DNA of 64,000 bases from Flavobacterium sp. GT3R68 (GTDB lineage Bacteria; Bacteroidota; Bacteroidia; Flavobacteriales; Flavobacteriaceae), in assembly GCF_007109225.1 (NCBI RefSeq), contig NZ_VJZK01000008.1:32818-96817 (forward strand), in the 5' to 3' direction. This document shows positions 50,056 through 60,214 of this stretch, piece after piece. How positions within the stretch are numbered: the first letter of the stretch is position 1; every line of letters begins with the position of its first letter. A program made the translations under genes and the position numbers. Under the pieces are notes generated by a model. The model did no database searches. It was not told the origin of the DNA and saw only the letters and a list, made by a program, of their open reading frames with translations.

Positions 50056-51881
50056 TGAGTAATTTCAAAAAAATATATCCTTTTATTATTCCGTATAAAA
50101 AGTTTGCTTACCTAAATATCTTTTTTAATATTTTGTATGCTTTGTTCAGTACACTTTCCTTTATGGCATTGATTCCGATGATGCAGGTATTATTTGACCA
50201 GACCAAAAGAAATACCATAATGCCAGTTTGGGAAGGAATAGCTAATGCAAAAGGATTTCTAGAAGATTTTTTAAGTTATTATATTACCACTTCTACCGAC
50301 AATAACGGGATTGGGTTTACTCTATCGATAATGGTTGCCGGAATTATTTCCATTTTCTTACTAAAAAACCTGAGTGATTATTTAGCGATGTTTTTTATCA
50401 CTTTTCTTCGAAATGGTGTTTTAAGGGACATGCGGAATGCGATGTATAAAAAAACCATCGATTTGCCGCTTGCTTTTTTCTCTGAAAAAAGGAAAGGCGA
50501 TACTATTTCCAGGATTGCTGGCGATGTGAATGAAGTACAAACATCCTTTCTTTCAATTCTGGAACTTATTGTAAAAGAACCGTTAACTATTATTTTTACA
50601 ATAACAGCAATGTTGACCATCAGTGTAAAACTCACGTTGTTTGTATTCATATTTATTCCCGTTTCAGGATTAGTAATATCCAAAATCGGAAAGCAGTTAA
50701 AAAAACAATCCACGAGAGCACAACAGGAACAAGGGCAATTTTTATCGACTATAGAGGAAACTTTAGGAGGATTGAAAGTCGTAAAAGGCTATAATTCGGA
50801 AAATTATTTCAACCGGATATTTCAGGAGTCTACCCAACGTTTTTTTAATTTATCCAATAGTATTGGCAACCGACAAAATCTGGCGTCACCTGTAAGTGAG
50901 TTTATGGGAATTATGGTGATTGCAATTTTGCTTTGGTATGGCGGACACATGGTTTTAATTGAAAAAACACTGAATGGCGCCTCGTTTATCGCCTATATGG
51001 GTTTAGCTTATAACATTCTTACGCCTGCAAAATCTATTTCCAAAGCATCTTATAATATCAAGAGGGGAAATGCCGCAGCAGAACGCGTATTGGAAATTTT
51101 AGACCAGGAAAATCCAATTACCAGTAAGATGGATGCCGTGGAAAAACACACATTCGATTCGGAAATAAGCATCCAAAACATCAATTTCAAATACGAAAAA
51201 GAAAATGTTTTAAAGGACTTTTCTTTAAATGTCAACAAAGGAGAAACTGTTGCGCTTGTTGGTCAGTCCGGAAGCGGAAAAAGCACTATTGCCAATTTAT
51301 TGACGCGTTTTTATGATGTCAATGACGGAACGATTGCCATCGACGGTCTGAACATCAAAGATATGGACCTGCAATCGCTTCGTGGATTGATGGGATTGGT
51401 AACACAAGACAGCATTCTGTTCAACGATACGATCAAAGCGAATATTTCCTTAGGGAAGTTAGATGCTTCGGATGAAGAAATCATAGATGCCCTTAAAATT
51501 GCGAACGCTTACGAATTCGTTAAGGACTTACCTCAAGGTATTTATACTAATATTGGGGACAGCGGAAACAAACTTTCGGGAGGCCAGAAACAAAGACTGA
51601 GCATTGCCCGTGCCGTATTGAAAAACCCTCCGATTATGATTTTGGACGAAGCGACTTCTGCGTTGGATACCGAAAGCGAAAAATTCGTTCAGGTGGCTTT
51701 GGAAAACATGATGCAAAACAGGACTTCTATTGTGATTGCGCACCGACTTTCCACCATCCAGAGAGCCGATAAGATTGTTGTAATGCAAAAAGGAATCATT
51801 GTCGAACAAGGAAAACACGACGAATTGATGGCACTGAATGGTACCTATAAGAAATTAGTGACGATGCAATCTTTTGAATAA
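50055..51881 (+). CDS. MsbA-like ABC exporter (fused permease-ATPase)
   Basis: This 608-aa half transporter has six membrane helices over residues 15-340 and a C-terminal ATPase. Walker A is GQSGSGKST, the signature is KLSGGQKQRLSIARAVL, and Walker B is IMILDEATSALD, with the switch His in IVIAHRLST. MsbA-like exporters move lipid A core or other lipids and drugs. Its ATG overlaps the mutase stop by one base, linking it with sugar-phosphate metabolism. Confidence 0.92.
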   Translation: MSNFKKIYPFIIPYKKFAYLNIFFNILYALFSTLSFMALIPMMQVLFDQTKRNTIMPVWEGIANAKGFLEDFLSYYITTSTDNNGIGFTLSIMVAGIISIFLLKNLSDYLAMFFITFLRNGVLRDMRNAMYKKTIDLPLAFFSEKRKGDTISRIAGDVNEVQTSFLSILELIVKEPLTIIFTITAMLTISVKLTLFVFIFIPVSGLVISKIGKQLKKQSTRAQQEQGQFLSTIEETLGGLKVVKGYNSENYFNRIFQESTQRFFNLSNSIGNRQNLASPVSEFMGIMVIAILLWYGGHMVLIEKTLNGASFIAYMGLAYNILTPAKSISKASYNIKRGNAAAERVLEILDQENPITSKMDAVEKHTFDSEISIQNINFKYEKENVLKDFSLNVNKGETVALVGQSGSGKSTIANLLTRFYDVNDGTIAIDGLNIKDMDLQSLRGLMGLVTQDSILFNDTIKANISLGKLDASDEEIIDALKIANAYEFVKDLPQGIYTNIGDSGNKLSGGQKQRLSIARAVLKNPPIMILDEATSALDTESEKFVQVALENMMQNRTSIVIAHRLSTIQRADKIVVMQKGIIVEQGKHDELMALNGTYKKLVTMQSFE

Positions 51882-51947
51882 TGATAAAAATCCGTACCTT
51901 CAACATGGATTTTAAAAAAGTTGAACTGCGAATTACTCTAATATAAT

Positions 51948-52649
51948 ATGTATCTCAAAGACAAAAACATCGATCTTCCCTACGATTCAGATACTATTGT
52001 CTGGAAATACCTTGACCTGTCCAAATTTGTCGATTTACTGCTTTACCGAAAATTATTTATGTCCCGCTCCGATAAGTTCGAAGACCAATATGAAGGAACT
52101 TTCAGCGAACCTACTTTTGAGGAAATCCGGAAATTATCGGTAAACAATCCCGACTTTTTGGATTTTTATAAAATGCATCGGGAGAATGTAGTCATCAGTA
52201 GCTGGCATCTTAACGAATACGAATCGTTTGCGATGTGGCAGATTTTTACCCAGAAAAGCGAAGGATTAGCTATCCAGTCTACCGTGGGCAGATTACAACA
52301 AGCTTTGACCCCGGAAGTAAACTACGATCAATATATTGGTGCGGTAAACTATATTGATTACAAAAAAGAATACATCCCTTTTGACGATGCCTTTTTTCCT
52401 TTTTTGTTCAAACGGAAGAGTTTTCAGTACGAAAGAGAAATCAGGATCATTTCGGATTTGACGCACCAAAACGTCTCCATCGATAATGGACTTAAAATTG
52501 ATGTAGATATCAATCAGCTGATTGAAAAAATCTACATTCACCCCAAATCAGAAAACTGGTATAAAAACCTGGTCATTGAATTGGTAAAACGGTTGGGGTT
52601 TGATTTTAAAATTGAAAAATCAGATTTGGAAAGTGATATCCTGATTTAA
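51948..52649 (+). CDS. DUF2971 domain protein
   Basis: This 233-aa protein matches DUF2971 in form: VWKYLDLSKFVDLLLYRKLF at the start, LFMSRSDKFEDQYEGTFSEP, then SSWHLNEYESFAMWQIFTQK and FLFKRKSFQYEREIRII. These residues resemble those around the active site of ADP-ribosyl-like or nuclease-like families, but the function is unknown. It follows the MsbA-like gene by 66 bases. It may be an accessory gene with defence links in other genomes. Confidence 0.85.
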   Translation: MYLKDKNIDLPYDSDTIVWKYLDLSKFVDLLLYRKLFMSRSDKFEDQYEGTFSEPTFEEIRKLSVNNPDFLDFYKMHRENVVISSWHLNEYESFAMWQIFTQKSEGLAIQSTVGRLQQALTPEVNYDQYIGAVNYIDYKKEYIPFDDAFFPFLFKRKSFQYEREIRIISDLTHQNVSIDNGLKIDVDINQLIEKIYIHPKSENWYKNLVIELVKRLGFDFKIEKSDLESDILI

Positions 52650-52651
52650 GA

Positions 52652-53353
52652 TTAAATCGGTTTGTAATCCAGAACTTTCCAATCTTTATTGGATAAATCC
52701 ACAAAGTGATAATAGAGAATATCGGTTTTATCGAACTGGCCATTTTTATTGGCATCTTCTATGGTTCTGAAATACAGACGGTTTTTGGACTCAATTACAT
52801 TCCAATCAATTAAGTCTTGTAAATCAGGCGAAAGTTTCATCAATCGCTTACCGCTGATTTCACTGATATAAAGCGTTTTGATATCACTTGTGTCCAATTT
52901 GCCATCTTTATTAGTATCTACATCCGCCATCGTATACACCATGATCTGCTGCTTGGTTTTATCCGAAACCGTTTTAAGATATGTGGCCGTTTGGATCAAT
53001 ACCGGTTTGTCAGTCAATGCTGTAATTGTATCCGAACCAATTTTCTGGAATTTTAAATTTCGTAAATAACCGGTAATTTCAAATTCACTGGTATTTGAAA
53101 TCGTGAAACTGACACGATCCGCATACTTTGCCTTTCCATCTAAAACGCTTAAATCTCCTACCGGATGAATCATATAATTCGTTCCTTGCATTTGGATTGG
53201 TAAATCGGCAATTTCAATTTGGGCAGTATCCCGTTTAGTGGTTTTACCTTTATCTTTTGTTGCTTCATAAATTACTTTAGGTTTTGTTTCTTGCTTGCAG
53301 CTGGTGAGCAACATAACAGAAAATCCGATGAGAAGTATATTTATTGTTTTCAT
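52652..53353 (-). CDS. Lipoprotein with EF-hand/dockerin-like calcium loops
   Basis: This 233-aa protein has a lipobox (VMLLTSC, Cys about 19) and two loops that fit EF-hand/dockerin calcium sites: DVDTNKDGKLDTSD and DANKNGQFDKTD, each D-x-N-x-D/Q-G. The rest is a beta-rich domain I do not recognise. It would sit on the envelope and may bind calcium. A TATATTTG -7 element lies 50 bases upstream on the minus strand (53415-53408). Confidence 0.75.
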   Translation of the reverse strand: MKTINILLIGFSVMLLTSCKQETKPKVIYEATKDKGKTTKRDTAQIEIADLPIQMQGTNYMIHPVGDLSVLDGKAKYADRVSFTISNTSEFEITGYLRNLKFQKIGSDTITALTDKPVLIQTATYLKTVSDKTKQQIMVYTMADVDTNKDGKLDTSDIKTLYISEISGKRLMKLSPDLQDLIDWNVIESKNRLYFRTIEDANKNGQFDKTDILYYHFVDLSNKDWKVLDYKPI

Positions 53354-53439
53354 TGTTTCGATCTTTTTATTCTTATGCCCTCCAAATTTTGGGGTGAATT
53401 ACATAGTCAAATATAAGCAATTTTACGCTTTCTAATCTA

Positions 53440-55905
53440 TTACAACCTTGCGGTAATTTTTAAATTAAAAGTCCGGGTGGTCATATAATTTGGAATTCCG
53501 TATTGATTCTTAGTGTAAACATCGCGTACCCAAGTATTGGTAATGGCATTCTGATTGTTGAAAAGGTTGAAAATTTCCAAACCAACAGATAAATCTTTAA
53601 ATTTTTTTAGCCAATGTCCGTCAGGACGATCTTTATTATTATCCGTGAAAACCTTCGAAAAACCAACATCCGCTCTGCGGTAATCTCTCAAACGGCTTTG
53701 ATATACATAAGGATCTGCATATGATGGTGAACCACCAGGCAAACCTGTGTTGTAAACCAGATTTAGGTACAATTTCACACTCGGAAGATTGGGCATATAA
53801 TCCTGGAACAAAACGCCAAATTTTAATCTTTGATCTGTTGGCCTTGCAATAAAACCTTTGTTTTCGATATTTTCTTCGGTTTTTAAATAACTAAAACTAA
53901 ACCACGATTCGGTACCGGGAACAAACTCACCGTTTAAACGGAAATCCAATCCTTGCACATAGGCCTTGGCATTGTTGGCAGCAGCATAACGAATCCGTAC
54001 ATTTTCAAGCGTATAGGGATTTACATCCGTTAATGACTTGTAATAGACTTCGGAAACCAATTTGAAAGGACGGTTCCACATTTTGAAACTATAATCATTG
54101 CTCAATACAAAATGTATGGATTTTTGGGCCTTAACATTAAGAAGCACTGTTCCGGTGGAATCCCTTAGCTCCCTGTAGGAAGGTGGCTGAACATACAACC
54201 CTGTGGAAAATCTGAAAACCATATCTTTTTCCCAAGCGGGTTTAATTGCAAATTGCCCTCTGGGACTGAATTCCATCTGACTTTTACCTTGTATATTTCT
54301 ATTTTCTACCTGCCACTGATGCATTCGGACACCGGCATTGAACCATACATCGTGATTTCCCAATTTGCTTTTTCTATTCCACTGAGCATAACCGGATAAT
54401 CTGTTTATAACATTAAAATTAATGGCTCTCACATTATGATAAGGTACCAATGGCCCCATGTAAGGATTGTTAGGCTGATCATTAACAGGATCAACATATA
54501 TAGGATTGATGGAAAATCCTGCAGAATCAATAACTTCCCACTCCACTACTCTGTCTCGGATATCTTCCCGTGTGAATTTAACGCCCCATTCTATCTGGTT
54601 TTTTTTCAGAATATGGAATCCTTTTATTTCCCCATTTAGTATCACGGCATCCAAATCATTTCGGGCATGATTCAGTTGAGTACCGATAGCTCTATTGAAA
54701 GTAACATCTCCCAGTGTTTCCGAACCGATATTGGTATCTACCTCACCTAAAAAATAGGCTGCATAAATATCAAAATATTCCTGTTCTAAGGTATGATACC
54801 CCGAAGCGATAACTTTAAAGGTATTATTTTCATTGGGAGTAAAGGTAGATTTCATTGCTCCGAAATACGTGTCGTAACGGTCTTTCTCCTGTCCTTCATA
54901 AAACACCTGTAAAGCAATTGGTTCATCGATTGTACCAAAATTAGTCTGACGCGATAACGGTTGGTAATTATATTTATTTTGAGAAACATTACCCAAAAAA
55001 CTCCATTGCCATTTGGTCGAAGAAATGAAATTAATATTGGTCTGAACATCGGCAAATGTCGGTTTGAAATTAGTTTCCGTTTCCTGACTATTGACCAAAA
55101 GACTGTTGTCGCGGTAACGGATTCCTGTTATTGCTGACCATTTTTGGTTCTTTGAAACGGCATCTATGGCTAAACTTCCACCAAGAAGACTGGCTTCTGC
55201 GGCAGCGGCAAATTTAGTAGGCCTTCTATAGGTAATATCCAGAACAGAAGATAGTTTGTCACCATATTTAGCTTGGAAACCACCGGCAGAAAATTCAACA
55301 TTCTGTACTAAATCCGTATTGGTAAAACTCAATCCTTCCTGCTGTCCGGAACGAACCAAAAAGGGCCGGTATACTTCGACTTCATTAACGTAAACCAGGT
55401 TCTCATCATAATTCCCGCCGCGAACCGCATACTGCGTACTCAATTCGTTGTTCGAATAAACACCCGGTAAGGTTTTTAAAATATTTTCGATCCCGGCATT
55501 TGCTCCCGGAATTTTTCGGATTACTTCGGGCTCAATACTGGTGATACCCTGTACACGTTTGCGGTTATTAGCAGTTACGATTACTTCGCCCATTTGTTCA
55601 GCGTTTTCGTTCATAACCACGTTAAACTCGAAATCTTCGTTAGGCTTCAGGTTAACTGTCGCTGTAGTTTTTTTAAGGGAAATATGCGTAAAGACCAACA
55701 CTACTTTTTGGTTTGCCGGTACCGTTAACGAATAAAAACCGTTGGCATTGGTAACCACGGATTTATTTTGATAAGAAATATTAACATTTTCAACCGGATT
55801 ATTGTTCTCATCCAGAATAATTCCCTTTACTCTCGCATTCTGTGCAAAAACCGCACATCCGACGAACAAAAAAAACAGGGTTGTAATTTTAAATATGATT
55901 TTCAA
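53440..55905 (-). CDS. TonB-dependent receptor with carboxypeptidase-like N-domain
   Basis: This 821-aa outer-membrane protein has a signal peptide (FFLFVGCAVFAQ), a CarboxypepD_reg-like domain (residues 22-105, VKGIILDENNNPVENVNISY), a plug (residues about 115-230, VIRKIPGANAGIENILKTLP), and a barrel ending in FNLKITARL. There is no SusD-like partner next to it, so it is not a typical glycan utilisation pair. The substrate is unknown. It lies 11 bases downstream of an M23 peptidase gene on the same strand. Confidence 0.92.
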   Translation of the reverse strand: MKIIFKITTLFFLFVGCAVFAQNARVKGIILDENNNPVENVNISYQNKSVVTNANGFYSLTVPANQKVVLVFTHISLKKTTATVNLKPNEDFEFNVVMNENAEQMGEVIVTANNRKRVQGITSIEPEVIRKIPGANAGIENILKTLPGVYSNNELSTQYAVRGGNYDENLVYVNEVEVYRPFLVRSGQQEGLSFTNTDLVQNVEFSAGGFQAKYGDKLSSVLDITYRRPTKFAAAAEASLLGGSLAIDAVSKNQKWSAITGIRYRDNSLLVNSQETETNFKPTFADVQTNINFISSTKWQWSFLGNVSQNKYNYQPLSRQTNFGTIDEPIALQVFYEGQEKDRYDTYFGAMKSTFTPNENNTFKVIASGYHTLEQEYFDIYAAYFLGEVDTNIGSETLGDVTFNRAIGTQLNHARNDLDAVILNGEIKGFHILKKNQIEWGVKFTREDIRDRVVEWEVIDSAGFSINPIYVDPVNDQPNNPYMGPLVPYHNVRAINFNVINRLSGYAQWNRKSKLGNHDVWFNAGVRMHQWQVENRNIQGKSQMEFSPRGQFAIKPAWEKDMVFRFSTGLYVQPPSYRELRDSTGTVLLNVKAQKSIHFVLSNDYSFKMWNRPFKLVSEVYYKSLTDVNPYTLENVRIRYAAANNAKAYVQGLDFRLNGEFVPGTESWFSFSYLKTEENIENKGFIARPTDQRLKFGVLFQDYMPNLPSVKLYLNLVYNTGLPGGSPSYADPYVYQSRLRDYRRADVGFSKVFTDNNKDRPDGHWLKKFKDLSVGLEIFNLFNNQNAITNTWVRDVYTKNQYGIPNYMTTRTFNLKITARL

Positions 55906-55916
55906 GAGCTTTCTTT

Positions 55917-57614
55917 TTATTGTTTCTGACTTCTAAAAAATTGAGTTTCAAAGATAGTTGAATTTCCTACATTATCAGAAACCTCCACTTTTAAATCGTT
56001 CTTCCCTTCTGCAACTATTGCGTCATCGAAAGTGTGGGTTAGCATTCTGGTTTTATAATCGTATTCAAATAAAATCCACTGCCCGTTGAGATAACCGTTA
56101 TATTGTTTTACACCTGATAATTCATCTTTAATAGAAAGCCGGATGCTTTTTTGATCCGTCAACCACTTCCCCTCAATACTTTTCGGAATTGTAATTTTTG
56201 GGGCAACAGTATCCAAAGCCAAAACAAACTGGCCTAAGTTTTTGGTATAGGTAGTAAACGTATATTTATTACGTCGCGTCGGATTATAACCCCGTTTTTT
56301 ACCTTCAACGGAAGCAATAAACATTTTTTCTTTTTGTTTGTCAGTGGCTACGGAATCCTGAATCGAAACCACAAAATTGGTATGAACAGCCACATCATCA
56401 TTATGAAAATAAAGTACACTGTCCTTTACGTCAAAATCCAGATAAAAATCCTCGTAGAACGTTCCGGCCGGAATAAAGACAGACATATTGTCCTTTTCGA
56501 AGTTGTACTCTTTATTATTTTTTACCAAATAGGGTGTTTCCTGCACCTGCGAATGGTCGGTAGCTGTAGCCGAGGAATACTGAATCGGAATGCTGACAAT
56601 CGTTTTATTGTCATTAAAATCGGAAACTTCAATCCGGCACATCTGTGTCATATTTGGTAACACCTCAATAATTCCATTATTGCCGTCGGGCTGAATAATA
56701 CTAAGGTTGTATGGTTGTTTCATAAACAATTTCTGAACTCTTTGCGACATTTTTTTATATCTCGGATAATCAATCAAGGCATTGACATAGCGGGCTTCAT
56801 CAAATGAAAAGGTATCGAATTGGTATCCGAATGAGAATCTTCCATTCAGGAATGACTGGATTTTATAAACGCCATTCCTGTCCCAGGCAACATCATAAAC
56901 ATCATAGGTATTGATTCCAAAACCAATTTTTCCATTGGCAAGTACCTTTTCAGCCAGGTAAGAACCGTCGCTCTGCAAAGTAAGATTCAGCATCATCGGA
57001 TTTTGGGAAAGGTTAGCGACGGAGTTTTTATCCAGCGGATAAACCATCAGATTGGTAACTATAGGTTTTTTGGTGTCTTTTATCTGGCTTCCATAATTAA
57101 AAAACATCGGATTGATGACTTTCTCACTTTGTGTGTCCCTTATCTCAAAATGCAAATGCGGACCATCGGAACCTCCTGTATTTCCTGAAAATGCAATAAT
57201 ATCTCCATTCTTAATTACCAATTCTTCGGGCTTCGGGAAAATATCAATCTCAAAGGTTTTTTCTTTGTACTGATTGGCTTTTATGTATTTTTCAATTTTT
57301 GGCACTGCAAATTTTAAATGCCCATACACAGAGGTAAATCCATTTGGATGTGTGATGTATATGGCCTTACCATAACCGAAAGTAGATATTTTAATTCTGG
57401 AAATATATCCATCTGCAACAGCATAAACATTTAGCCCTTCCATTTTTTGAGTCTTTAAATCAAAGCCCGCATGAAAGTGATTGGGGCGCAATTCCCCGAA
57501 ATTTCCGGAAAGTTGTAATGGGATATCCAATGGAGACCTGAAATACTCTTTAGGGTACTGATTTTGGGCAAAAAGGGATGCATAACAAATAAAAAAAAAG
57601 AAAATAAATCTCAT
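55917..57614 (-). CDS. M23-family metallopeptidase
   Basis: This 565-aa exported protein has a signal peptide (FIFFFFICYASLFAQ) and an N-terminal LytM/M23 zinc peptidase domain with ligands in RPNHFHAGFDL and GPHLHFEIRDTQ. This would cut peptidoglycan cross-links. The remaining 350 residues are beta-rich (Ig-like) domains of unknown role. It is the first gene of the unit with the TonB receptor. Confidence 0.92.
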   Translation of the reverse strand: MRFIFFFFICYASLFAQNQYPKEYFRSPLDIPLQLSGNFGELRPNHFHAGFDLKTQKMEGLNVYAVADGYISRIKISTFGYGKAIYITHPNGFTSVYGHLKFAVPKIEKYIKANQYKEKTFEIDIFPKPEELVIKNGDIIAFSGNTGGSDGPHLHFEIRDTQSEKVINPMFFNYGSQIKDTKKPIVTNLMVYPLDKNSVANLSQNPMMLNLTLQSDGSYLAEKVLANGKIGFGINTYDVYDVAWDRNGVYKIQSFLNGRFSFGYQFDTFSFDEARYVNALIDYPRYKKMSQRVQKLFMKQPYNLSIIQPDGNNGIIEVLPNMTQMCRIEVSDFNDNKTIVSIPIQYSSATATDHSQVQETPYLVKNNKEYNFEKDNMSVFIPAGTFYEDFYLDFDVKDSVLYFHNDDVAVHTNFVVSIQDSVATDKQKEKMFIASVEGKKRGYNPTRRNKYTFTTYTKNLGQFVLALDTVAPKITIPKSIEGKWLTDQKSIRLSIKDELSGVKQYNGYLNGQWILFEYDYKTRMLTHTFDDAIVAEGKNDLKVEVSDNVGNSTIFETQFFRSQKQ

Positions 57615-57741
57615 CGATAACGTTTTTGCTAATATAAGAAAAAGGGGGCAAAAGGGATAAAAATATTATTAGTTATAACTTACTAACATACAATTTATTA
57701 TAATTAACGTTTACAATTATGCTAAAATTTCGGTGAAATAA

Positions 57742-57772
57742 TTGTTATAATTAAATAGGAATACTAACTTTG
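57742..57772 (+). promoter_or_regulatory. Promoter of the coiled-coil/zapA/6S operon
   Basis: TTG (57742-57744), a 20-base spacer and TAACTTTG (57765-57772) match the Bacteroidota consensus. The leader to the ATG at 57800 is about 22 bases. Confidence 0.75.
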
Positions 57773-57799
57773 TCCATTAAGTAACGAATATAGTTTCTA

Positions 57800-58090
57800 A
57801 TGAGTGAAATTGCAGAAATAATTGATACTCTTGAAAATAGGATAGAAAAACTCTTTAGTAAAATAGCGACTTTAGAGCAAAATACCCAAAGTTTAAAACA
57901 AGAGTTAAAACAGTCTGTAACCATCATACAAAAACAATCTGAAGAGATTGAAGTGTTTAAAACACAGTATGAATCACTTAAAATTGCTAATTCATTGCTC
58001 GGCAGTGACGATAACAAAAGAGATACCAAGCTAAAAATAAATTCATTAATTCGGGAAATTGATTACTGTATAGCACAGCTATCTGATTAG
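57800..58090 (+). CDS. Small coiled-coil protein upstream of zapA
   Basis: This 96-aa protein is almost entirely helical with heptad-like spacing (IIDTLENRIEKLFSKIATLE, QNTQSLKQELKQSVTIIQKQ). It has no membrane segment. It lies 6 bases before zapA, so it may be a division accessory like ZapB, but sequence evidence for ZapB is not conclusive. Confidence 0.8.
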   Translation: MSEIAEIIDTLENRIEKLFSKIATLEQNTQSLKQELKQSVTIIQKQSEEIEVFKTQYESLKIANSLLGSDDNKRDTKLKINSLIREIDYCIAQLSD

Positions 58091-58096
58091 AAAAAT

Positions 58097-58390
58097 ATGG
58101 ATGAAAAGCTTAAAATCAAATTATCAATTGCAGACAGAGTATATCCGTTAACGGTAGATTTGTCGCAGGAGGAAGGGCTAAGGAGTGCTTCCAAAAAGAT
58201 TGATATTATGATTAAGCAATTTGAAGAAAATTATGCTGTTCGTGATAAGCAAGATGTTTTGGCCATGTGTGCTTTACAATTTGCTTCTCAATTGGAACAA
58301 AAGCAAATCGACAAGTCAATCGATAATGTGGAAACAAACGAGCGACTCAAGAAGATTAATGATTTATTAGCCAAATATCTCGATAAATAA
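58097..58390 (+). CDS. zapA: Cell division protein ZapA
   Basis: This 97-aa protein has the ZapA pattern: a beta-hairpin N-terminus (KLKIKLSIADRVYPLTVDLS), EEGLRSASKKIDIMIKQFEE as the first helix, and a C-terminal coiled coil. ZapA crosslinks FtsZ filaments at the septum. It follows the coiled-coil protein and precedes a 6S-like RNA and rny, a gene order also known in other flavobacteria. Confidence 0.93.
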   Translation: MDEKLKIKLSIADRVYPLTVDLSQEEGLRSASKKIDIMIKQFEENYAVRDKQDVLAMCALQFASQLEQKQIDKSIDNVETNERLKKINDLLAKYLDK

Positions 58391-58410
58391 ACGTTCTTTA
58401 CAAAGACTAA

Positions 58411-58577
58411 GATACTGCCTACATTAGTTCATATTGGTAAACTCAACACTAACATTTTAGAATGAGCGAATCATCACTACTAAAGCATGCCACGCTTCGG
58501 CGAGGAAACTTGAACAGTGAGTTAGCTCAAAACTTGTCTTTTCGAGTTTATACAAGCAATCTAATGTAGGCTTTTTT
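58411..58577 (+). ncRNA. ssrS: 6S RNA (6S-Flavo type)
   Basis: The gap between zapA and rny contains a closing stem: GCCTACATTAG at 58417-58427 pairs perfectly with CTAATGTAGGC at 58561-58571, followed by T6. Inside is a large, AT-rich internal loop with smaller hairpins (GCATGCCACGCTTCGGCG region). This matches the layout of 6S-Flavo RNAs, which imitate an open promoter and bind RNA polymerase. Position beside zapA and rny fits what I recall for flavobacteria. The 5' end is approximate. Confidence 0.72.
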
Positions 58578-58597
58578 ATATATAAACATTAACAAAC

Positions 58598-60163
58598 ATG
58601 GACAGTACATTAATTATAATTATTTCAGGATTTCTAGGCATTGCGGGCGGTTTTGCTATCGCAAAATTTATGGAGAAGAACAATGTTTCCAACCTTATCA
58701 AAAATGCCAAAAAAGAAGCGGGATCTATCTTAAGAGACGCTAATGTGGAAGCGGAAAACATTAAGAAAGACAAGATTCTGCAAGCCAAAGAAAAATTCAT
58801 TGAATTAAAAGCCGAACACGAACAAGTAATCCTTTCCCGCGACAGAAAAGTGGCGGAAGTAGAAAAAAGGACCCGTGACAAGGAATCTCAGATTTCAAAC
58901 GAATTGGCTAAAGCCAAAAAAGTAAACGACGATTTCGAGGCAAAAACCTTGGAATATACCACTAAAGTAGAGCTTCTGGACAAGAAGCAATACGAAGTGG
59001 AAAGAATGCACAAAAGCCAATTGGAACAATTGGAGGTTATCTCCGGTTTATCTGCTGAAGATGCTAAAGAACAACTAGTAGAAGGCTTAAAAGCGGAGGC
59101 TAAGACCAAAGCAATGTCGCATATTCAGGATACTATTGAAGAAGCAAAACTAACGGCACAACAGGAAGCCAAGAAAATCATCATAAACACAATCCAAAGA
59201 GTTGGAACTGAAGAAGCGGTAGAAAATTGCGTTTCTGTTTTCAATATTGAATCGGATGATGTTAAAGGTAGAATTATTGGACGTGAAGGACGAAACATTC
59301 GCGCATTGGAAGCCGCTACAGGAGTTGAGATCATTGTTGATGACACGCCGGAAGCTATTATTCTTTCTTGCTTTGACCCGGTAAGAAGAGAAATCGCCAG
59401 ACTGGCTTTACATAAATTGGTAACGGACGGAAGAATCCACCCGGCAAGAATCGAGGAAGTAGTCGCTAAAACAGCCAAACAAATCGATGACGAAATTATC
59501 GAAGTTGGTAAGCGTACCGTAATCGATTTAGGAATCCACGGATTACACCCGGAATTGATTAAAGTAGTTGGACGAATGAAATACCGTTCTTCATACGGAC
59601 AAAACTTATTACAGCACTCTCGTGAAGTATCCAAACTTTGTGGAATCATGGCTGCTGAATTAGGATTGAATGTAAAATTAGCCAAGAGAGCCGGATTACT
59701 TCACGATATTGGTAAAGTACCGGATACCGAAAGTGATTTACCACACGCCTTATTAGGAATGCAATGGGCTGAAAAATATGGTGAAAAAGAAGAGGTTTGC
59801 AACGCTATTGGAGCACACCACGATGAAATCGAGATGAAATCATTATTATCGCCAATTATCCAGGTTTGTGATGCTATTTCAGGAGCGCGACCAGGAGCAA
59901 GAAGACAAGTATTGGATTCTTATATCCAACGTTTGAAAGACTTGGAAGAAATTGCTTTTGGATTCCATGGTGTGAAAAATGCGTATGCTATTCAGGCCGG
60001 TAGAGAATTGCGTGTCATTGTTGAAAGCGAAAAAGTATCTGATGATAATGCAGCTACCCTATCTTTTGAAATTTCACAAAAAATCCAGACTGAAATGACA
60101 TATCCAGGTCAGGTGAAAGTAACGGTAATCAGAGAAACAAGAGCGGTGAATATTGCAAAATAG
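58598..60163 (+). CDS. rny: Ribonuclease Y
   Basis: This 521-aa endoribonuclease begins with a membrane helix ([20 protein letters not shown]) and a long coiled coil to about residue 200. It then has a KH domain ([20 protein letters not shown]) and an HD domain ([15 protein letters not shown] and [10 protein letters not shown]). RNase Y starts decay of many mRNAs. The length is the usual 520 aa. A terminator follows. Confidence 0.97.
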   Translation: MDSTLIIIISGFLGIAGGFAIAKFMEKNNVSNLIKNAKKEAGSILRDANVEAENIKKDKILQAKEKFIELKAEHEQVILSRDRKVAEVEKRTRDKESQISNELAKAKKVNDDFEAKTLEYTTKVELLDKKQYEVERMHKSQLEQLEVISGLSAEDAKEQLVEGLKAEAKTKAMSHIQDTIEEAKLTAQQEAKKIIINTIQRVGTEEAVENCVSVFNIESDDVKGRIIGREGRNIRALEAATGVEIIVDDTPEAIILSCFDPVRREIARLALHKLVTDGRIHPARIEEVVAKTAKQIDDEIIEVGKRTVIDLGIHGLHPELIKVVGRMKYRSSYGQNLLQHSREVSKLCGIMAAELGLNVKLAKRAGLLHDIGKVPDTESDLPHALLGMQWAEKYGEKEEVCNAIGAHHDEIEMKSLLSPIIQVCDAISGARPGARRQVLDSYIQRLKDLEEIAFGFHGVKNAYAIQAGRELRVIVESEKVSDDNAATLSFEISQKIQTEMTYPGQVKVTVIRETRAVNIAK

Positions 60164-60180
60164 ACCCTCTCAGAAATAAT

Positions 60181-60211
60181 AAAAAAGCCTTTCGAATCGA
60201 AAGGCTTTTTT
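60181..60211. terminator. Bidirectional terminator between rny and the two-component pair
   Basis: AAAAAAGCCTTTCGA and TCGAAAGGCTTTTTT are exact reverse complements around a single A, giving a strong hairpin usable from both strands. Confidence 0.92.
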
Positions 60212-60214
60212 ATT

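Noticed and set aside
54000-55900. A SusD partner for the TonB receptor
   Set aside because: No SusD-like lipoprotein is adjacent; the neighbours are an M23 peptidase and an EF-hand-like lipoprotein.
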